Below, piece by piece: positions 25,948-34,095 of a stretch of 50,818 nucleotides of DNA; positions within the stretch are counted from its first letter, which is position 1; each line of letters opens with the position of its first letter. The notes beneath the pieces were generated by a model. That model searched no databases and was not told the origin of the DNA. It was given only the letters and a program-made list of their open reading frames with translations. The position numbers were made by a program, and so were the translations under genes. The stretch is from Bacteroidaceae bacterium (GTDB lineage: Bacteria; Bacteroidota; Bacteroidia; Bacteroidales; Bacteroidaceae): positions 1 through 50,818 of the forward strand of contig JAFZVW010000050.1 in assembly GCA_017617635.1 (NCBI GenBank), written 5' to 3'.

Positions 25948-28188
25948 ATGAGGGCTCGGTTTTTGATTCTTGCAGCTGCAATGGCATTCTCCCTTGCAGC
26001 AGCTGCACACCAGGAGGGTAGCGGTGTTGCGAAAGCGGACGGCAGTCGCAAGAAGGTTGCAGTCGTGCTGAGCGGCGGCGGTGCGAAGGGCATGGCCCAT
26101 ATAGGTGTGCTGAAGGTGCTGGAGAGGGCTGGCATTCCGATTGATATCGTGACGGGTACGTCGATGGGCAGTATCGTTGGCGGCCTGTATTCCATCGGTT
26201 ACAATGCAAATGCGCTGGATTCTGTTGCACGTGCGCAGGATTGGGGATATGTAATATCTGACAAGGAGAATCTGCGCAACCAGAGCCTGAAGGACCGTCT
26301 GCGCCAGTACACGTACATCTTTACTACGGGTATGGTAATAGGCAAGAGGGATGTGAATGCGGGCGGCCTGATCAAGGGCAAGAACCTGGCAGAGCTGTTC
26401 CAGCAGCTGTGTACGGGCTATACCGACTCGCTGGATTTTTCGAAGGATTTGCCTATTCCCTTTGCCTGCGTTGCAACCGACATCATAGACAACAGCGAGG
26501 TGGACTTCCATAGCGGAAGGCTTCCGCAGGCAATGCGCTCGTCTATGTCGATACCCGGCGCGTTCTCGCCTGTAAGGCTGGGTAGCATGGTGCTGGTGGA
26601 CGGCGGACTGAAGAACAACTATCCTGCCGACCTGGCGCGTGAGATGGGTGCTGACATTATCATCGGCGTAACGGTGCAGGGAGCTCCCAAGTCTGCCGAT
26701 GACCTGAGCGGAACTATGAGCATCATAAGCCAGATTGTGGATGTAAACTGTAAGAACAAGGTCGAGGACAACCTGGCGATAACGGACCTGCACATGCAGG
26801 TGGACACCAAGGGCTACAACTCTGCCAGTTTCTCGTCTGCTGCAATAGACACGCTCATCCGGCGCGGCGAGGAGGAAGCCATGAGACACTGGGACGAGAT
26901 TATGGCGCTTAAGCAGCGTATAGGCGTCGATTCGACCTTCCGCCCGGCCATTCTCCACCCCTTGCGCCCCAAGGCAATGACTGAGAAGTATCGTGTGCTG
27001 AGCTATAGTTTCGAGAACATGACGCCGCAGACGGAGATGTATCTTAGGCAGAAGTTCCATTTCAACAAGCGTGACAGCATCGATGCCACAACGGCAAGTC
27101 AGATAACTACCTGCATGCGTACGGATCTGTTCTACCAGAATGCCGAGTGCCGCTTTGTTCCGCAGGGCGACGGTGTACGGGTGATTGTCTCGGCAGGACA
27201 GCGCAAGACCATTCAGCTGCACGTCGGTATGCGTTACGATAGCGAGGAGCATGCCTCGCTGCAGGGCAGCGTCGAGATACCGTTCAAGACCAGTATGCCA
27301 ATGAATGCGGACCTGAGGGTAAGGCTCGGCAAGCGTATAAAGGTGCGTGGCGACTGGGTGTTCCATCCGCGCAGTTTCACCAAGCCCTCGGTCTCGTACA
27401 CATTCAACCGCAACGATGTGGACGTATATATCAACGGCGACCACGACTACAGCATCCTGTACCATCACCATCAGGCCGAGTTGCTGCCGTTTGACTTCGA
27501 CGTAAGGCATTTCAATATACAGATGGGCCTGCGCTGGGACTATATCAGGTATATCGACAAGCTGATGTCCGACAAGACCCATGATACGGGGACTCTGAAG
27601 AACGGCCACTATTTCAGCTATCGCGCCAGGATCGAGTTCAACAGCGAGGACAACTGGATTTTCCCGACACGCGGAGCGCGGTTCCATGCCGGATACGCAT
27701 ACCTGACGGACAATTTCCTGCATCTTGAGGGCGAGACGGGAATGAGCGACGTAAGTGCCGACTGGCGTATGTCGTTCACAATAGGCAAGCGCTTCACCCT
27801 GCAGCCCATGATATACGGCAGGCTGCTGTTCGGCAATGTGATTCCGCCGATATTCGGCAATCTGGTCGGGGGCAGCAGTTTCGGGCACTATGTCGAGCAG
27901 CAGATGCCGCTGGCCGGCGTCGGGTACGTCGAGTATGTGAACCGCCATTTCCTGGCCATGCAGTTGCAGGCCCAGCAGCGCATAGCACGCAACCATTATG
28001 TGCTCTTCCGCTTCGCGGCTGCACAGCAGGCGGACAAGTTGGGGAATATATTTGACACACACACCATATTGGGCGGACAGATAGCGTATTACTACAATAC
28101 AATCTTCGGTCCGTTAGGTGCTACGCTGGGTTATAGCAACCGTACCAGGGAGCCGTATTTCTTCGTCGACCTGGGATACGAGTTCTAA
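25948..28188 (+). CDS. Patatin-like phospholipase with C-terminal outer-membrane beta-barrel
   Basis: This 746-residue protein starts with a signal peptide (MRARFLILAAAMAFSLAAAA). The patatin domain (about 36-250) has the oxyanion loop SGGGAKGMAHIGVL, nucleophile Ser72 in GTSMGS, and catalytic Asp218 in VDGGLKNNYPAD. A POTRA-like stretch (about 340-410) leads to a 16-strand-like barrel at the C-terminus, ending in aromatic YEF, as in the PlpD/surface-antigen group. It should sit in the outer membrane with the lipase domain periplasmic or exported. It is probably co-transcribed with the dipeptidase gene. A long frame on the opposite strand is a shadow. Confidence 0.92.
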   Translation: MRARFLILAAAMAFSLAAAAHQEGSGVAKADGSRKKVAVVLSGGGAKGMAHIGVLKVLERAGIPIDIVTGTSMGSIVGGLYSIGYNANALDSVARAQDWGYVISDKENLRNQSLKDRLRQYTYIFTTGMVIGKRDVNAGGLIKGKNLAELFQQLCTGYTDSLDFSKDLPIPFACVATDIIDNSEVDFHSGRLPQAMRSSMSIPGAFSPVRLGSMVLVDGGLKNNYPADLAREMGADIIIGVTVQGAPKSADDLSGTMSIISQIVDVNCKNKVEDNLAITDLHMQVDTKGYNSASFSSAAIDTLIRRGEEEAMRHWDEIMALKQRIGVDSTFRPAILHPLRPKAMTEKYRVLSYSFENMTPQTEMYLRQKFHFNKRDSIDATTASQITTCMRTDLFYQNAECRFVPQGDGVRVIVSAGQRKTIQLHVGMRYDSEEHASLQGSVEIPFKTSMPMNADLRVRLGKRIKVRGDWVFHPRSFTKPSVSYTFNRNDVDVYINGDHDYSILYHHHQAELLPFDFDVRHFNIQMGLRWDYIRYIDKLMSDKTHDTGTLKNGHYFSYRARIEFNSEDNWIFPTRGARFHAGYAYLTDNFLHLEGETGMSDVSADWRMSFTIGKRFTLQPMIYGRLLFGNVIPPIFGNLVGGSSFGHYVEQQMPLAGVGYVEYVNRHFLAMQLQAQQRIARNHYVLFRFAAAQQADKLGNIFDTHTILGGQIAYYYNTIFGPLGATLGYSNRTREPYFFVDLGYEF

Positions 28189-28389
28189 AGTGAAAAGTGA
28201 AAAATAGTTCCATGGGCTTCGCCCGTTCCATGGTTGTTAAATGGTTGTTCCAGATTGTTCCATGGTTGTTAAATGGTTGTTCCATAGTTGTTCCACAATT
28301 GTTTATCGCGACGGAGTCGCATGGAACTACTATTTATCGGACCGAAGGTCCACTGGAACTATTTAATTTATAATTAAAATACAATTACT
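28189..28389. repeat. Intergenic repeat cluster with two 28-bp direct repeats and three mini-hairpins
   Basis: Two identical 28-bp direct repeats lie at 28225-28252 and 28257-28284, and a partial third follows. Three small triloop hairpins occur: 28214-28224 (GGGC-TTC-GCCC), 28308-28320 (GCGAC-GGA-GTCGC) and 28339-28351 (GGACC-GAA-GGTCC). TAGTTCCATG at 28205-28214 and CATGGAACTA at 28320-28329 form a perfect 10-bp inverted repeat enclosing most of the cluster. A GTGAAAAGTGAAAAAT-type stretch at its left end recurs near 29090. It looks like an intergenic REP/MITE-like element. No gene is seen. Confidence 0.7.
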
Positions 28390-29085
28390 ATGAAGAAGAC
28401 AAGGAATCTGTGGCTGGCGGGTGCGATAGCACTTGTTGCAGCCGTGACGACCGCCTGTTCGGGCGGCAGTAGCAATCCCGAGGCAGAGGCCGCTAACCTG
28501 CCTACTGACGGTATTCTGGGCGAACTGCCCAAGGTTGTTGCCGAGTACGAGGCTGCCGAGGCAGCAGCATCTGCCAAGTATGACGAACTGAAGGCAACGG
28601 ATCGTGCAAAGGCCGACGAATTCTGGAAGGACTATATCGGTCAGGGAAATACGACCAAGTTCAAGAAGGAGACCCTACCCGCTGTTTCCAAGACCCTGGA
28701 AGGCAGGGAGATTCCTGCCGAGGTTGCTGAGGGACTGCCCATCAGGGTTGAGGGCAATTTCGTGCTGAACGACAGCCGCGATGCCTTCGTGACGGCTGTA
28801 TTTACTGCCGAGGCTTCGAACGAGACCTTTGTGTACAATTTCATTCCCGTAGCCTTTGATACCGATGGTAATGCAATTGCTGAGGCCCGTAGTGTCAGCT
28901 TCAGCGACTACCCCATCAAGGAGGGCAAGGAGCTGTCCATACGTTTCTACATAAGTGTTAACGACTACGATGCAGCAAGATGGGCCCGCCTGGGCAAGAT
29001 TGTCATTATGGACAAGACCACCGATGCCTATAAGCAGGCCGAGGAATACATCAAAGCCCAGAAGGAAGCCTTCAAGAACAAGTGA
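28390..29085 (+). CDS. Putative lipoprotein of unknown function
   Basis: This 231-residue protein has a lipoprotein signal (lipobox TTAC, Cys23) followed by a Ser/Gly linker. An alanine-rich helical segment (about 45-95, PKVVAEYEAAEAAASAKYDEL) precedes a beta-rich region (about 110-215) containing GNFVLNDSRDAFVTAVF and LSIRFYISVNDYDAARWA. I do not recognise the family. It lies after the repeat cluster, probably as its own transcript, though no TAnnTTTG promoter is obvious in the AT-rich stretch just before it. Confidence 0.75.
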   Translation: MKKTRNLWLAGAIALVAAVTTACSGGSSNPEAEAANLPTDGILGELPKVVAEYEAAEAAASAKYDELKATDRAKADEFWKDYIGQGNTTKFKKETLPAVSKTLEGREIPAEVAEGLPIRVEGNFVLNDSRDAFVTAVFTAEASNETFVYNFIPVAFDTDGNAIAEARSVSFSDYPIKEGKELSIRFYISVNDYDAARWARLGKIVIMDKTTDAYKQAEEYIKAQKEAFKNK

Positions 29086-29111
29086 AAAATGAAAGAGTGA
29101 AAATGAAAAGT

Positions 29112-29143
29112 GAAGAGTAGGGTAGGGAACAATCCTACTCTTC
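29112..29143. terminator. Hairpin between converging genes
   Basis: GAAGAGTAGG at 29112-29121 and CCTACTCTTC at 29134-29143 form a perfect 10-bp stem with a 12-base loop. It stands between the lipoprotein gene and the reverse-strand small gene. Short pyrimidine-rich CTTACTTAC repeats follow instead of a clean T-run. It is a likely bidirectional terminator. Confidence 0.55.
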
Positions 29144-29191
29144 TTACTTACCTGCTTACTTACTATTTTGAAAAAAAGAGGGTATTGATGG

Positions 29192-29437
29192 CTACATCAT
29201 GGCTCCCAGGATTTTCTGGAAATAGGGGCCGTGGTCGTTGCGCCAGAGCATGATGGCTTCGTTAATCTGTCTTTCGTCGGCTTCGTGGGGCAGCAGGGTG
29301 CGGCCGTCTTCCATGTCGATGTAGACGTTAAGGTCGTCGTCTGTGCGGACCTGTGCTATGCCTGCGAGGTGGAGCGGGATGCAGCCTTCGTAGGCTTCTG
29401 CAAGTGCGATAAGGGTGTTGAGTGTGTAGTCGTCCAT
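29192..29437 (-). CDS. Small conserved-looking hypothetical protein downstream of uvrB
   Basis: This 81-residue acidic protein opens MDDYTLNTLIALAEAYEGCI and has YIDMEDGRTLLPHEADERQ in the middle. It has no membrane helix or recognisable motif. Its ATG lies 1 base after the uvrB stop codon, so it is almost certainly translated from the uvrB transcript. Its composition looks like a real protein. Function unknown. Confidence 0.6.
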   Translation of the reverse strand: MDDYTLNTLIALAEAYEGCIPLHLAGIAQVRTDDDLNVYIDMEDGRTLLPHEADERQINEAIMLWRNDHGPYFQKILGAMM

Positions 29438-29438
29438 A

Positions 29439-31460
29439 TTAGTCTTGTATGTATTGCATGAGGCTGAGCATCTTGTCGCGCAGCTGTGCGGCTGTGATGA
29501 AGTCGAGCTTCCTGGCGGCTTCCTGCATCTGGCGCCTGGTGGTGTCGGCGGCTTTGCGCAGCTGTTGCTGTGTCATCTGGTCTCCAATGACTTCGGCAAC
29601 CTGGAGCATCTCGGTTTCGGGCAGGGTGTAGGCGGGGGCGGCTGCTGCTGTCTGGTTCTGACGGAGTTCGAGCAAATCGGTCATTGTACGTGTCTTGCGT
29701 ATCTGCGTGGGGGTGATGCCGTGCTCCCGGTTGTATTGCATTTGTTTTTCGCGGCGGCGGTTGGTCTCGTCGATGGTCTTCTGCATCGAATATGTGATGT
29801 TGTCGGCATACATGATGGCAAGTCCGTTGACGTTGCGTGCTGCGCGTCCTATTGTCTGGGTGAGGCTGCGGTGTGAACGCAGGAAGCCTTCCTTGTCGGC
29901 ATCCAGTATGGCAACGAGCGAGACTTCGGGCAGGTCAAGTCCCTCGCGCAGGAGGTTGACGCCGACGAGTACGTCGTATCTGCCGTTGCGCAGGTTGTCC
30001 ATAATCTGGACGCGTTCGAGGGTATCGACCTCGGAATGTATGTATGCGGTGCTGATGTCGTGGTGCAGAAGGTATTCGCTGAGCTCCTCGGCCATGCGCT
30101 TTGTGAGGGTGGTCACCAGCACGCGCTCGTGGCGTTCGATGCGTTGCTGTATCTCTTCCATCAGGTCGTCTATCTGGTTGTCGGAGGGGCGTACCTCGAT
30201 GCGGGGGTCCAGAAGCCCGGTGGGGCGTATAAGCTGCTCGACGACAATGCCTTCGCTCTTTTCCAGCTCATAGTCCTCGGGGGTTGCCGAGACGTAGATT
30301 GTCTGCGGCGTGAGCTGTTCGAACTCGTCAAACCTGAGGGGTCTGTTGTCCTTGGCGGCTGGCAGGCGGAATCCGTATTCGACAAGGTTCCTTTTACGTG
30401 CCTGGTCGCCGCCGTACATGCCGCGTACCTGTGGTATGGTGACGTGGCTCTCGTCCACGATGAGAAGGTAGTCGTCGGGGAAGAAGTCAAGCAGGCAGTA
30501 GGGGCGTTGTCCGGGTTCGCGTCCGTCGAAATAGCGTGAGTAGTTCTCGATGCCTGAGCAATGGCCCAGTTCGCGTATCATCTCGATGTCATAGTGTACG
30601 CGCTCGTCGATGCGCTTGGCTTCGAGGGACTTTCCTATTTCGGTAAAGTATTGGACTTGTTTCTCCAGGTCCTGCTCAATCTGGCGTATTGCCTTTTCCT
30701 GTGTATCCTGGCTTGTCATGAACAGGTTGGCGGGGTATATGCGGTAGTCGGTGAACGATGCCTGGCGCTGCATGGTCTGGGGGTTGAGCTCGTGCAGGGA
30801 TTCGATCTCGTCGTCCCAGAATGTGACGCGCAGAATGGTGTCGGCGTATGCGAGCCAGATGTCAACGGTATCGCCTATAGCCCGTACTTCGCCCCGTGAG
30901 AAGCTGATGTCGTTCCTGAGGTAGAGGGCGCTGAGCAGGCGTCGCAGCAGTTGGTTGCGGCCGATGTGCTGTCCGACCCTGAGGTCAATGCTGTTCTCGG
31001 ACAGTGTGGTGGGATTGCCCATGCCGTAGATGCAGCTGACGGAACTGACGACGATGACGTCCTTGCGTCCGGACAGCAGGGCTGAGGTGGAGGCGAGGCG
31101 CAGCTTGTCTATCTCATCGTTGATGGCAAGGTCCTTCTCGATGTATGTGTCGGTGGACGGGATATATGCCTCTGGCTGGTAGTAGTCGTAGTATGAGACG
31201 TAGTATTCGACGGCATTGCGCGGGAAGAACTGCTTCATCTCTCCATACAGCTGGGCAGCCAGAGTCTTGTTGTGGGAGAGTATCAGGGTGGGCTTGCCGA
31301 TGTTGGCGATGACGTTTGCCATGGTGAATGTCTTGCCGCTGCCGGTAACGCCCAGCAGGACCTGTGCGGGAATGCCGTCCAGGACGCCTTGGGTAAGCTG
31401 CCGTATCGCTTCGGGCTGGTCTCCCGTGGGTCTGTAGTCTGCTGTCAGTTCGAAATCCAT
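29439..31460 (-). CDS. uvrB: Excinuclease ABC subunit B
   Basis: The ATG at 31460 (MDFELTADYRPTGDQPEAI) gives the normal UvrB start and 673 residues, the usual family length; the longer open frame is a spurious extension. Walker A is GVTGSGKTFTMANVI. The beta-hairpin follows (YYVSYYDYYQPEAYIPSTDTYIEKD, in two halves). Helicase motifs are clear (VDESHVTIPQ, EGLDLPEVSLVAILDADKEG). A C-terminal UVR motif closes the protein. UvrB verifies DNA damage loaded by UvrA and recruits UvrC. A partial promoter match, TAACTTTG, lies on the reverse strand at 31475-31482. Confidence 0.97.
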   Translation of the reverse strand: MDFELTADYRPTGDQPEAIRQLTQGVLDGIPAQVLLGVTGSGKTFTMANVIANIGKPTLILSHNKTLAAQLYGEMKQFFPRNAVEYYVSYYDYYQPEAYIPSTDTYIEKDLAINDEIDKLRLASTSALLSGRKDVIVVSSVSCIYGMGNPTTLSENSIDLRVGQHIGRNQLLRRLLSALYLRNDISFSRGEVRAIGDTVDIWLAYADTILRVTFWDDEIESLHELNPQTMQRQASFTDYRIYPANLFMTSQDTQEKAIRQIEQDLEKQVQYFTEIGKSLEAKRIDERVHYDIEMIRELGHCSGIENYSRYFDGREPGQRPYCLLDFFPDDYLLIVDESHVTIPQVRGMYGGDQARKRNLVEYGFRLPAAKDNRPLRFDEFEQLTPQTIYVSATPEDYELEKSEGIVVEQLIRPTGLLDPRIEVRPSDNQIDDLMEEIQQRIERHERVLVTTLTKRMAEELSEYLLHHDISTAYIHSEVDTLERVQIMDNLRNGRYDVLVGVNLLREGLDLPEVSLVAILDADKEGFLRSHRSLTQTIGRAARNVNGLAIMYADNITYSMQKTIDETNRRREKQMQYNREHGITPTQIRKTRTMTDLLELRQNQTAAAAPAYTLPETEMLQVAEVIGDQMTQQQLRKAADTTRRQMQEAARKLDFITAAQLRDKMLSLMQYIQD

Positions 31461-31474
31461 AGTCGTGCGTGAGG

Positions 31475-31482
31475 CAAAGTTA
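31475..31482 (-). promoter_or_regulatory. Possible -7 element for uvrB
   Basis: Reverse-strand TAACTTTG fits the TAnnTTTG consensus and lies 15 bases before the uvrB ATG. No TTG is found at the right upstream distance, so this is a partial match. Confidence 0.35.
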
Positions 31483-31557
31483 CGACAATAATAGTTAAAA
31501 AGGCTTGTGTAAGGCAGTTTTTTGTGCCAGTCTTGGTCACATTTAATATTATTATTG

Positions 31558-31565
31558 TATATTTG
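31558..31565 (+). promoter_or_regulatory. Probable -7 element for the bamD-rpoZ operon
   Basis: TATATTTG fits the Bacteroidota -7 consensus. A TTG at 31533-31535 lies 22 bases upstream, slightly longer than the ideal spacing. The ATG at 31578 is 12 bases after the -7 box, giving a very short leader. Confidence 0.45.
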
Positions 31566-31577
31566 CACGCTGAAAGT

Positions 31578-32441
31578 ATGGAAAAGAAGCATGTAATCAT
31601 AGTTTTGCTGGCTCTGCTGACAGGGGTGGTGTGTTCTTGTTCGAGGATGACTGCCCTGGAGAAGACAACGGACTTTGAGTACAAGTACGAGGTCGCCAAG
31701 CAGTATTTTGCCGAGGGCAAGTATGCCAGTGCCAGCCTGCTTTTTGCCGATGTGGTAACCATACTGAAGGGAACGGCGTATGCTGAGGAGAGCCTCTATA
31801 TCCTGGCTATGAGCAACTTCTGCCAGAAGGACTATGAGACGGCGGCGCAGTATTTCCGTAAGTACTACCAGATGTATCCTCGCGGCCTTTACGTGGAGTA
31901 TGCACGCTATTACTGCGGTCTTTCGCTGTACAACATGATACCGGATGCACGGTTGGACCAGCAGTCGACATACGAGGCTATCAAGGAGTTCCAGGAGTTC
32001 CTGGACAACTATCCGACGACGAGCATCAAGAGCCAGACGCAGAATATGATATTCCAGCTTCAGGACAAACTGGTCGAGAAGGAGTATCTGGCTGCAAAGC
32101 TGTATTACGACCTGGGTTCGTATATGATGAACTGCCAGTTTGGCGGCAGCAACTGGGAGGCTTGTGTGGTTACTGCCGAGAATGCCTTGCGCGATTTCCC
32201 GTACGCTGAGGCATGGCGCCGCGAGGAGCTGTCAATCATGATCCTGCGTGCCAAATACCACCTGGCGCAGCAAAGCGTCGAGACGAAGCGGGTGCAGAGA
32301 TACCGCGACTGTGTGGACGAATACTATGCCTTCAGGAACGACTACCCCGAGAGCAGGTATCTGGGCGAGGCACAGACAATCTTTGCCAAGAGCGACGACT
32401 TTGTCAAGAAGCACGGCAGCAATGACGAATACGTGGATTAG
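31578..32441 (+). CDS. bamD: Outer-membrane assembly lipoprotein BamD-like
   Basis: ATG 31578 gives 287 residues with a lipoprotein signal ending VVCSC (Cys19 or Cys21); the frame is open further upstream but without a signal sequence. The rest is TPR-like helices: FEYKYEVAKQYFAEGKYASASLLFADV, ESLYILAMSNFCQKDYETAAQYF and YEAIKEFQEFLDNYPTT. This matches the YfiO/BamD subunit of the beta-barrel assembly complex, which works at the inner face of the outer membrane. Synteny with rpoZ and the DUF4293 gene supports the call, since I know the bamD-rpoZ pairing in Bacteroides. Confidence 0.88.
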   Translation: MEKKHVIIVLLALLTGVVCSCSRMTALEKTTDFEYKYEVAKQYFAEGKYASASLLFADVVTILKGTAYAEESLYILAMSNFCQKDYETAAQYFRKYYQMYPRGLYVEYARYYCGLSLYNMIPDARLDQQSTYEAIKEFQEFLDNYPTTSIKSQTQNMIFQLQDKLVEKEYLAAKLYYDLGSYMMNCQFGGSNWEACVVTAENALRDFPYAEAWRREELSIMILRAKYHLAQQSVETKRVQRYRDCVDEYYAFRNDYPESRYLGEAQTIFAKSDDFVKKHGSNDEYVD

Positions 32442-32472
32442 GATAATCAGGACAAATAGAAAATACACAGAT

Positions 32473-32814
32473 ATGGATTACAAAAAAATCAATGCCCCCA
32501 CCAATACGGTGACACGCGATGTTATGACTCTCGCTGACGAGACAGGTAATATTTACGAGAGCGTTGCTATCATCGCCAAGCGTGCAAACCAGATCAGTTC
32601 CGAGATGAAGCGCGAGCTGAACCAGAAGCTGCAGGAGTTTGCAACGTCAAGCGATTCGCTCGAGGAGGTTTTTGAGAACAGCGAGCAGATAGAAATCAGC
32701 CGCTATTACGAAAAGCTTCCGAAGGCTACCTTGCTGGCAACTGAGGAATTCCTTGATCACCGCGTCTATTACCGTACTCCGCAGCAGGGCGCAGATGCAG
32801 AGGAAGATATCTGA
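32473..32814 (+). CDS. rpoZ: DNA-directed RNA polymerase omega subunit, Bacteroidota type
   Basis: ATG 32473 gives 113 residues (MDYKKINAPTNTVTRDVMTL). The NIYESVAIIAKRANQISSEMK segment is the omega-like core that packs around the beta-prime C-terminus. Bacteroidota omega proteins diverge from the E. coli form and are often recognised by this segment and by position after bamD. A longer upstream frame overlaps bamD in another reading frame and is not translated as one protein. The DUF4293 gene follows 5 bases later. Confidence 0.85.
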   Translation: MDYKKINAPTNTVTRDVMTLADETGNIYESVAIIAKRANQISSEMKRELNQKLQEFATSSDSLEEVFENSEQIEISRYYEKLPKATLLATEEFLDHRVYYRTPQQGADAEEDI

Positions 32815-32819
32815 TTGCC

Positions 32820-33206
32820 ATGATTCAACGCATTCAGACCTTGTACATACTGGCAAGCCTTGTGCTCGGCACGGTATGTATATACTTGGAGATTTCCGCT
32901 GAGAACCATCCGTGGGCGCTGACGGTGATAATGGCTATTGCTGCAGTCCTGCAGTTCATGGCTGTATTTATGTTCCGCCGTCGTGCCGCCCAGATGCGTT
33001 TCTGTACATTCTGCATTATCCTGATGGTAGCGTGGTATGCGGTGTATGCGGCATTTGCATTTGTCATGGGCGACGGTCTGGTCGGTGAATACCGTCCGCG
33101 TCCATGGGCTGCAATACCTATGGTAAATGCAATTCTGCTTTACCTCGCTTTCCGTGCCATACTGAAAGATGAGCTGCTGGTCAGGAGCCTTGACCGCTTG
33201 CGCTAG
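32820..33206 (+). CDS. DUF4293 family membrane protein
   Basis: This 128-residue protein has four predicted transmembrane helices. It opens MIQRIQTLYILASLVLGTVC and ends with a stretch typical of the family, RPWAAIPMVNAILLYLAFRAI then KDELLVRSLDRLR. DUF4293 proteins are widespread in Bacteroidota and often sit after rpoZ. Function is unknown. It is the last gene of the bamD-rpoZ operon and converges on the PorT-like gene. Confidence 0.85.
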   Translation: MIQRIQTLYILASLVLGTVCIYLEISAENHPWALTVIMAIAAVLQFMAVFMFRRRAAQMRFCTFCIILMVAWYAVYAAFAFVMGDGLVGEYRPRPWAAIPMVNAILLYLAFRAILKDELLVRSLDRLR

Positions 33207-33215
33207 TCAGGCAGT

Positions 33216-33929
33216 TTATCTTATCCCTTTGTCCTTTGTTTTCAGGACGTCGTAGAAATACGTCAGCTTTACGCTTATTGTGGAGTTTGCCGAGCGTTGG
33301 AAGTAGTCGCGCTTGCTGTTGTTGAAGATGTCGGATAATCCGAAGTTATAGCGTGCCTCCAGCGTGAAGTGTCCGATTTTGGGACGGCTGAACTCAAGGC
33401 CTGCTCCTCCGGTAATGCCGTAGGCAAATTTTTTCTGGCACTTCAAATCATATTGTTCCTTGCTTCCCTCGCGCAAAGAGAGCGTGTAGTCGCTCCATTC
33501 CCCCGTCTTTGACTCGTTTTCGCCGATGCAGAATCCTATCTGCGGGCCTGCTATTATGTATCCCATGAATCCCTTTCGCTCACGTCCCCAGCCAAGTCGT
33601 GCCAGCAGGGGGATGCTGATGTAGTTCATGGTGCGCGAGTAGGTGTCGGTACTGTTGACAATGTCTTCCTTCCAACCGAGCTGCTGGAAATTGATTTCTG
33701 TCTGCAGAGCGCAAACTGCTGAGAAAAACTTCTCGCAGGTGTACCTCATGCTGATGCCCATCTCCATGCCGGTGTGCATTCCCTGGGGAACGCTGGGTTT
33801 GAAGTTTACGTGGTTCATCACCATGCCTGCATTGAAACCGACGGCAAGGTCGTTGCGGTACTTTCCCACCTGTGCAGACGCTGTTGTGGCGGCGCAAACG
33901 GCTAATATTATGAGCAGATGTCGTTTCAT
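33216..33929 (-). CDS. PorT-family outer-membrane beta-barrel protein
   Basis: This 237-residue protein has a signal peptide (about 1-19, ending TTASAQ). An 8-strand-like barrel follows: LAVGFNAGMVMNHVNF, GMEMGISMRYTCEKFFSAV, LQTEINFQQLGW, YISIPLLARLGWG, AGPQIGFCIG, YGITGGAGLEFS and LEARYNFGLSDIFN. This pattern matches the PorT family. PorT itself is needed for type IX secretion in Porphyromonas, but the family also holds many other barrels, so a secretion role is not proven. A reverse-strand TACCTTTG (33937-33944) could be its -7 box but would leave almost no leader. Confidence 0.75.
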   Translation of the reverse strand: MKRHLLIILAVCAATTASAQVGKYRNDLAVGFNAGMVMNHVNFKPSVPQGMHTGMEMGISMRYTCEKFFSAVCALQTEINFQQLGWKEDIVNSTDTYSRTMNYISIPLLARLGWGRERKGFMGYIIAGPQIGFCIGENESKTGEWSDYTLSLREGSKEQYDLKCQKKFAYGITGGAGLEFSRPKIGHFTLEARYNFGLSDIFNNSKRDYFQRSANSTISVKLTYFYDVLKTKDKGIR

Positions 33930-33955
33930 TTTGGTACAAAGGTAAGAAATATTTG

Positions 33956-34001
33956 CGATGTACGATGTACGATGTGCTATTTACGATGTTCGATGTACGA
34001 T
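33956..34001. repeat. Degenerate short tandem repeat (GATGTAC-like)
   Basis: About six imperfect copies of a 7-10-base unit related to TACGATG fill the 46 bases between the PorT-like gene and the CHU_C gene promoter. It is a low-complexity intergenic repeat. No coding sense is seen. Confidence 0.6.
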
Positions 34002-34016
34002 TTAATTGGCTTTTGG

Positions 34017-34048
34017 TTGTTTATTACAGAATTATTTTTGTATATTTG
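34017..34048 (+). promoter_or_regulatory. Promoter for the CHU_C gene and probably uvrA
   Basis: TTG at 34017-34019 and TATATTTG at 34041-34048 are 21 bases apart, a good Bacteroidota promoter match. The first gene starts at 34096. UvrA lies 5 bases after that gene and has no separate promoter visible. Confidence 0.65.
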
Positions 34049-34095
34049 CACATCATCATATTACATATATACAGGCCAATATAGAGTTTGTCCGC

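Noticed and set aside
25897-28062. 721-residue open frame on the reverse strand
   Set aside because: It lies entirely opposite the patatin gene, is rich in His, Arg and Gln in an antisense pattern, and has no recognisable motif. The forward strand holds a complete known protein.
33956-34001. CRISPR array
   Set aside because: The repeats are 7-10 bases, degenerate and adjacent, without spacers.
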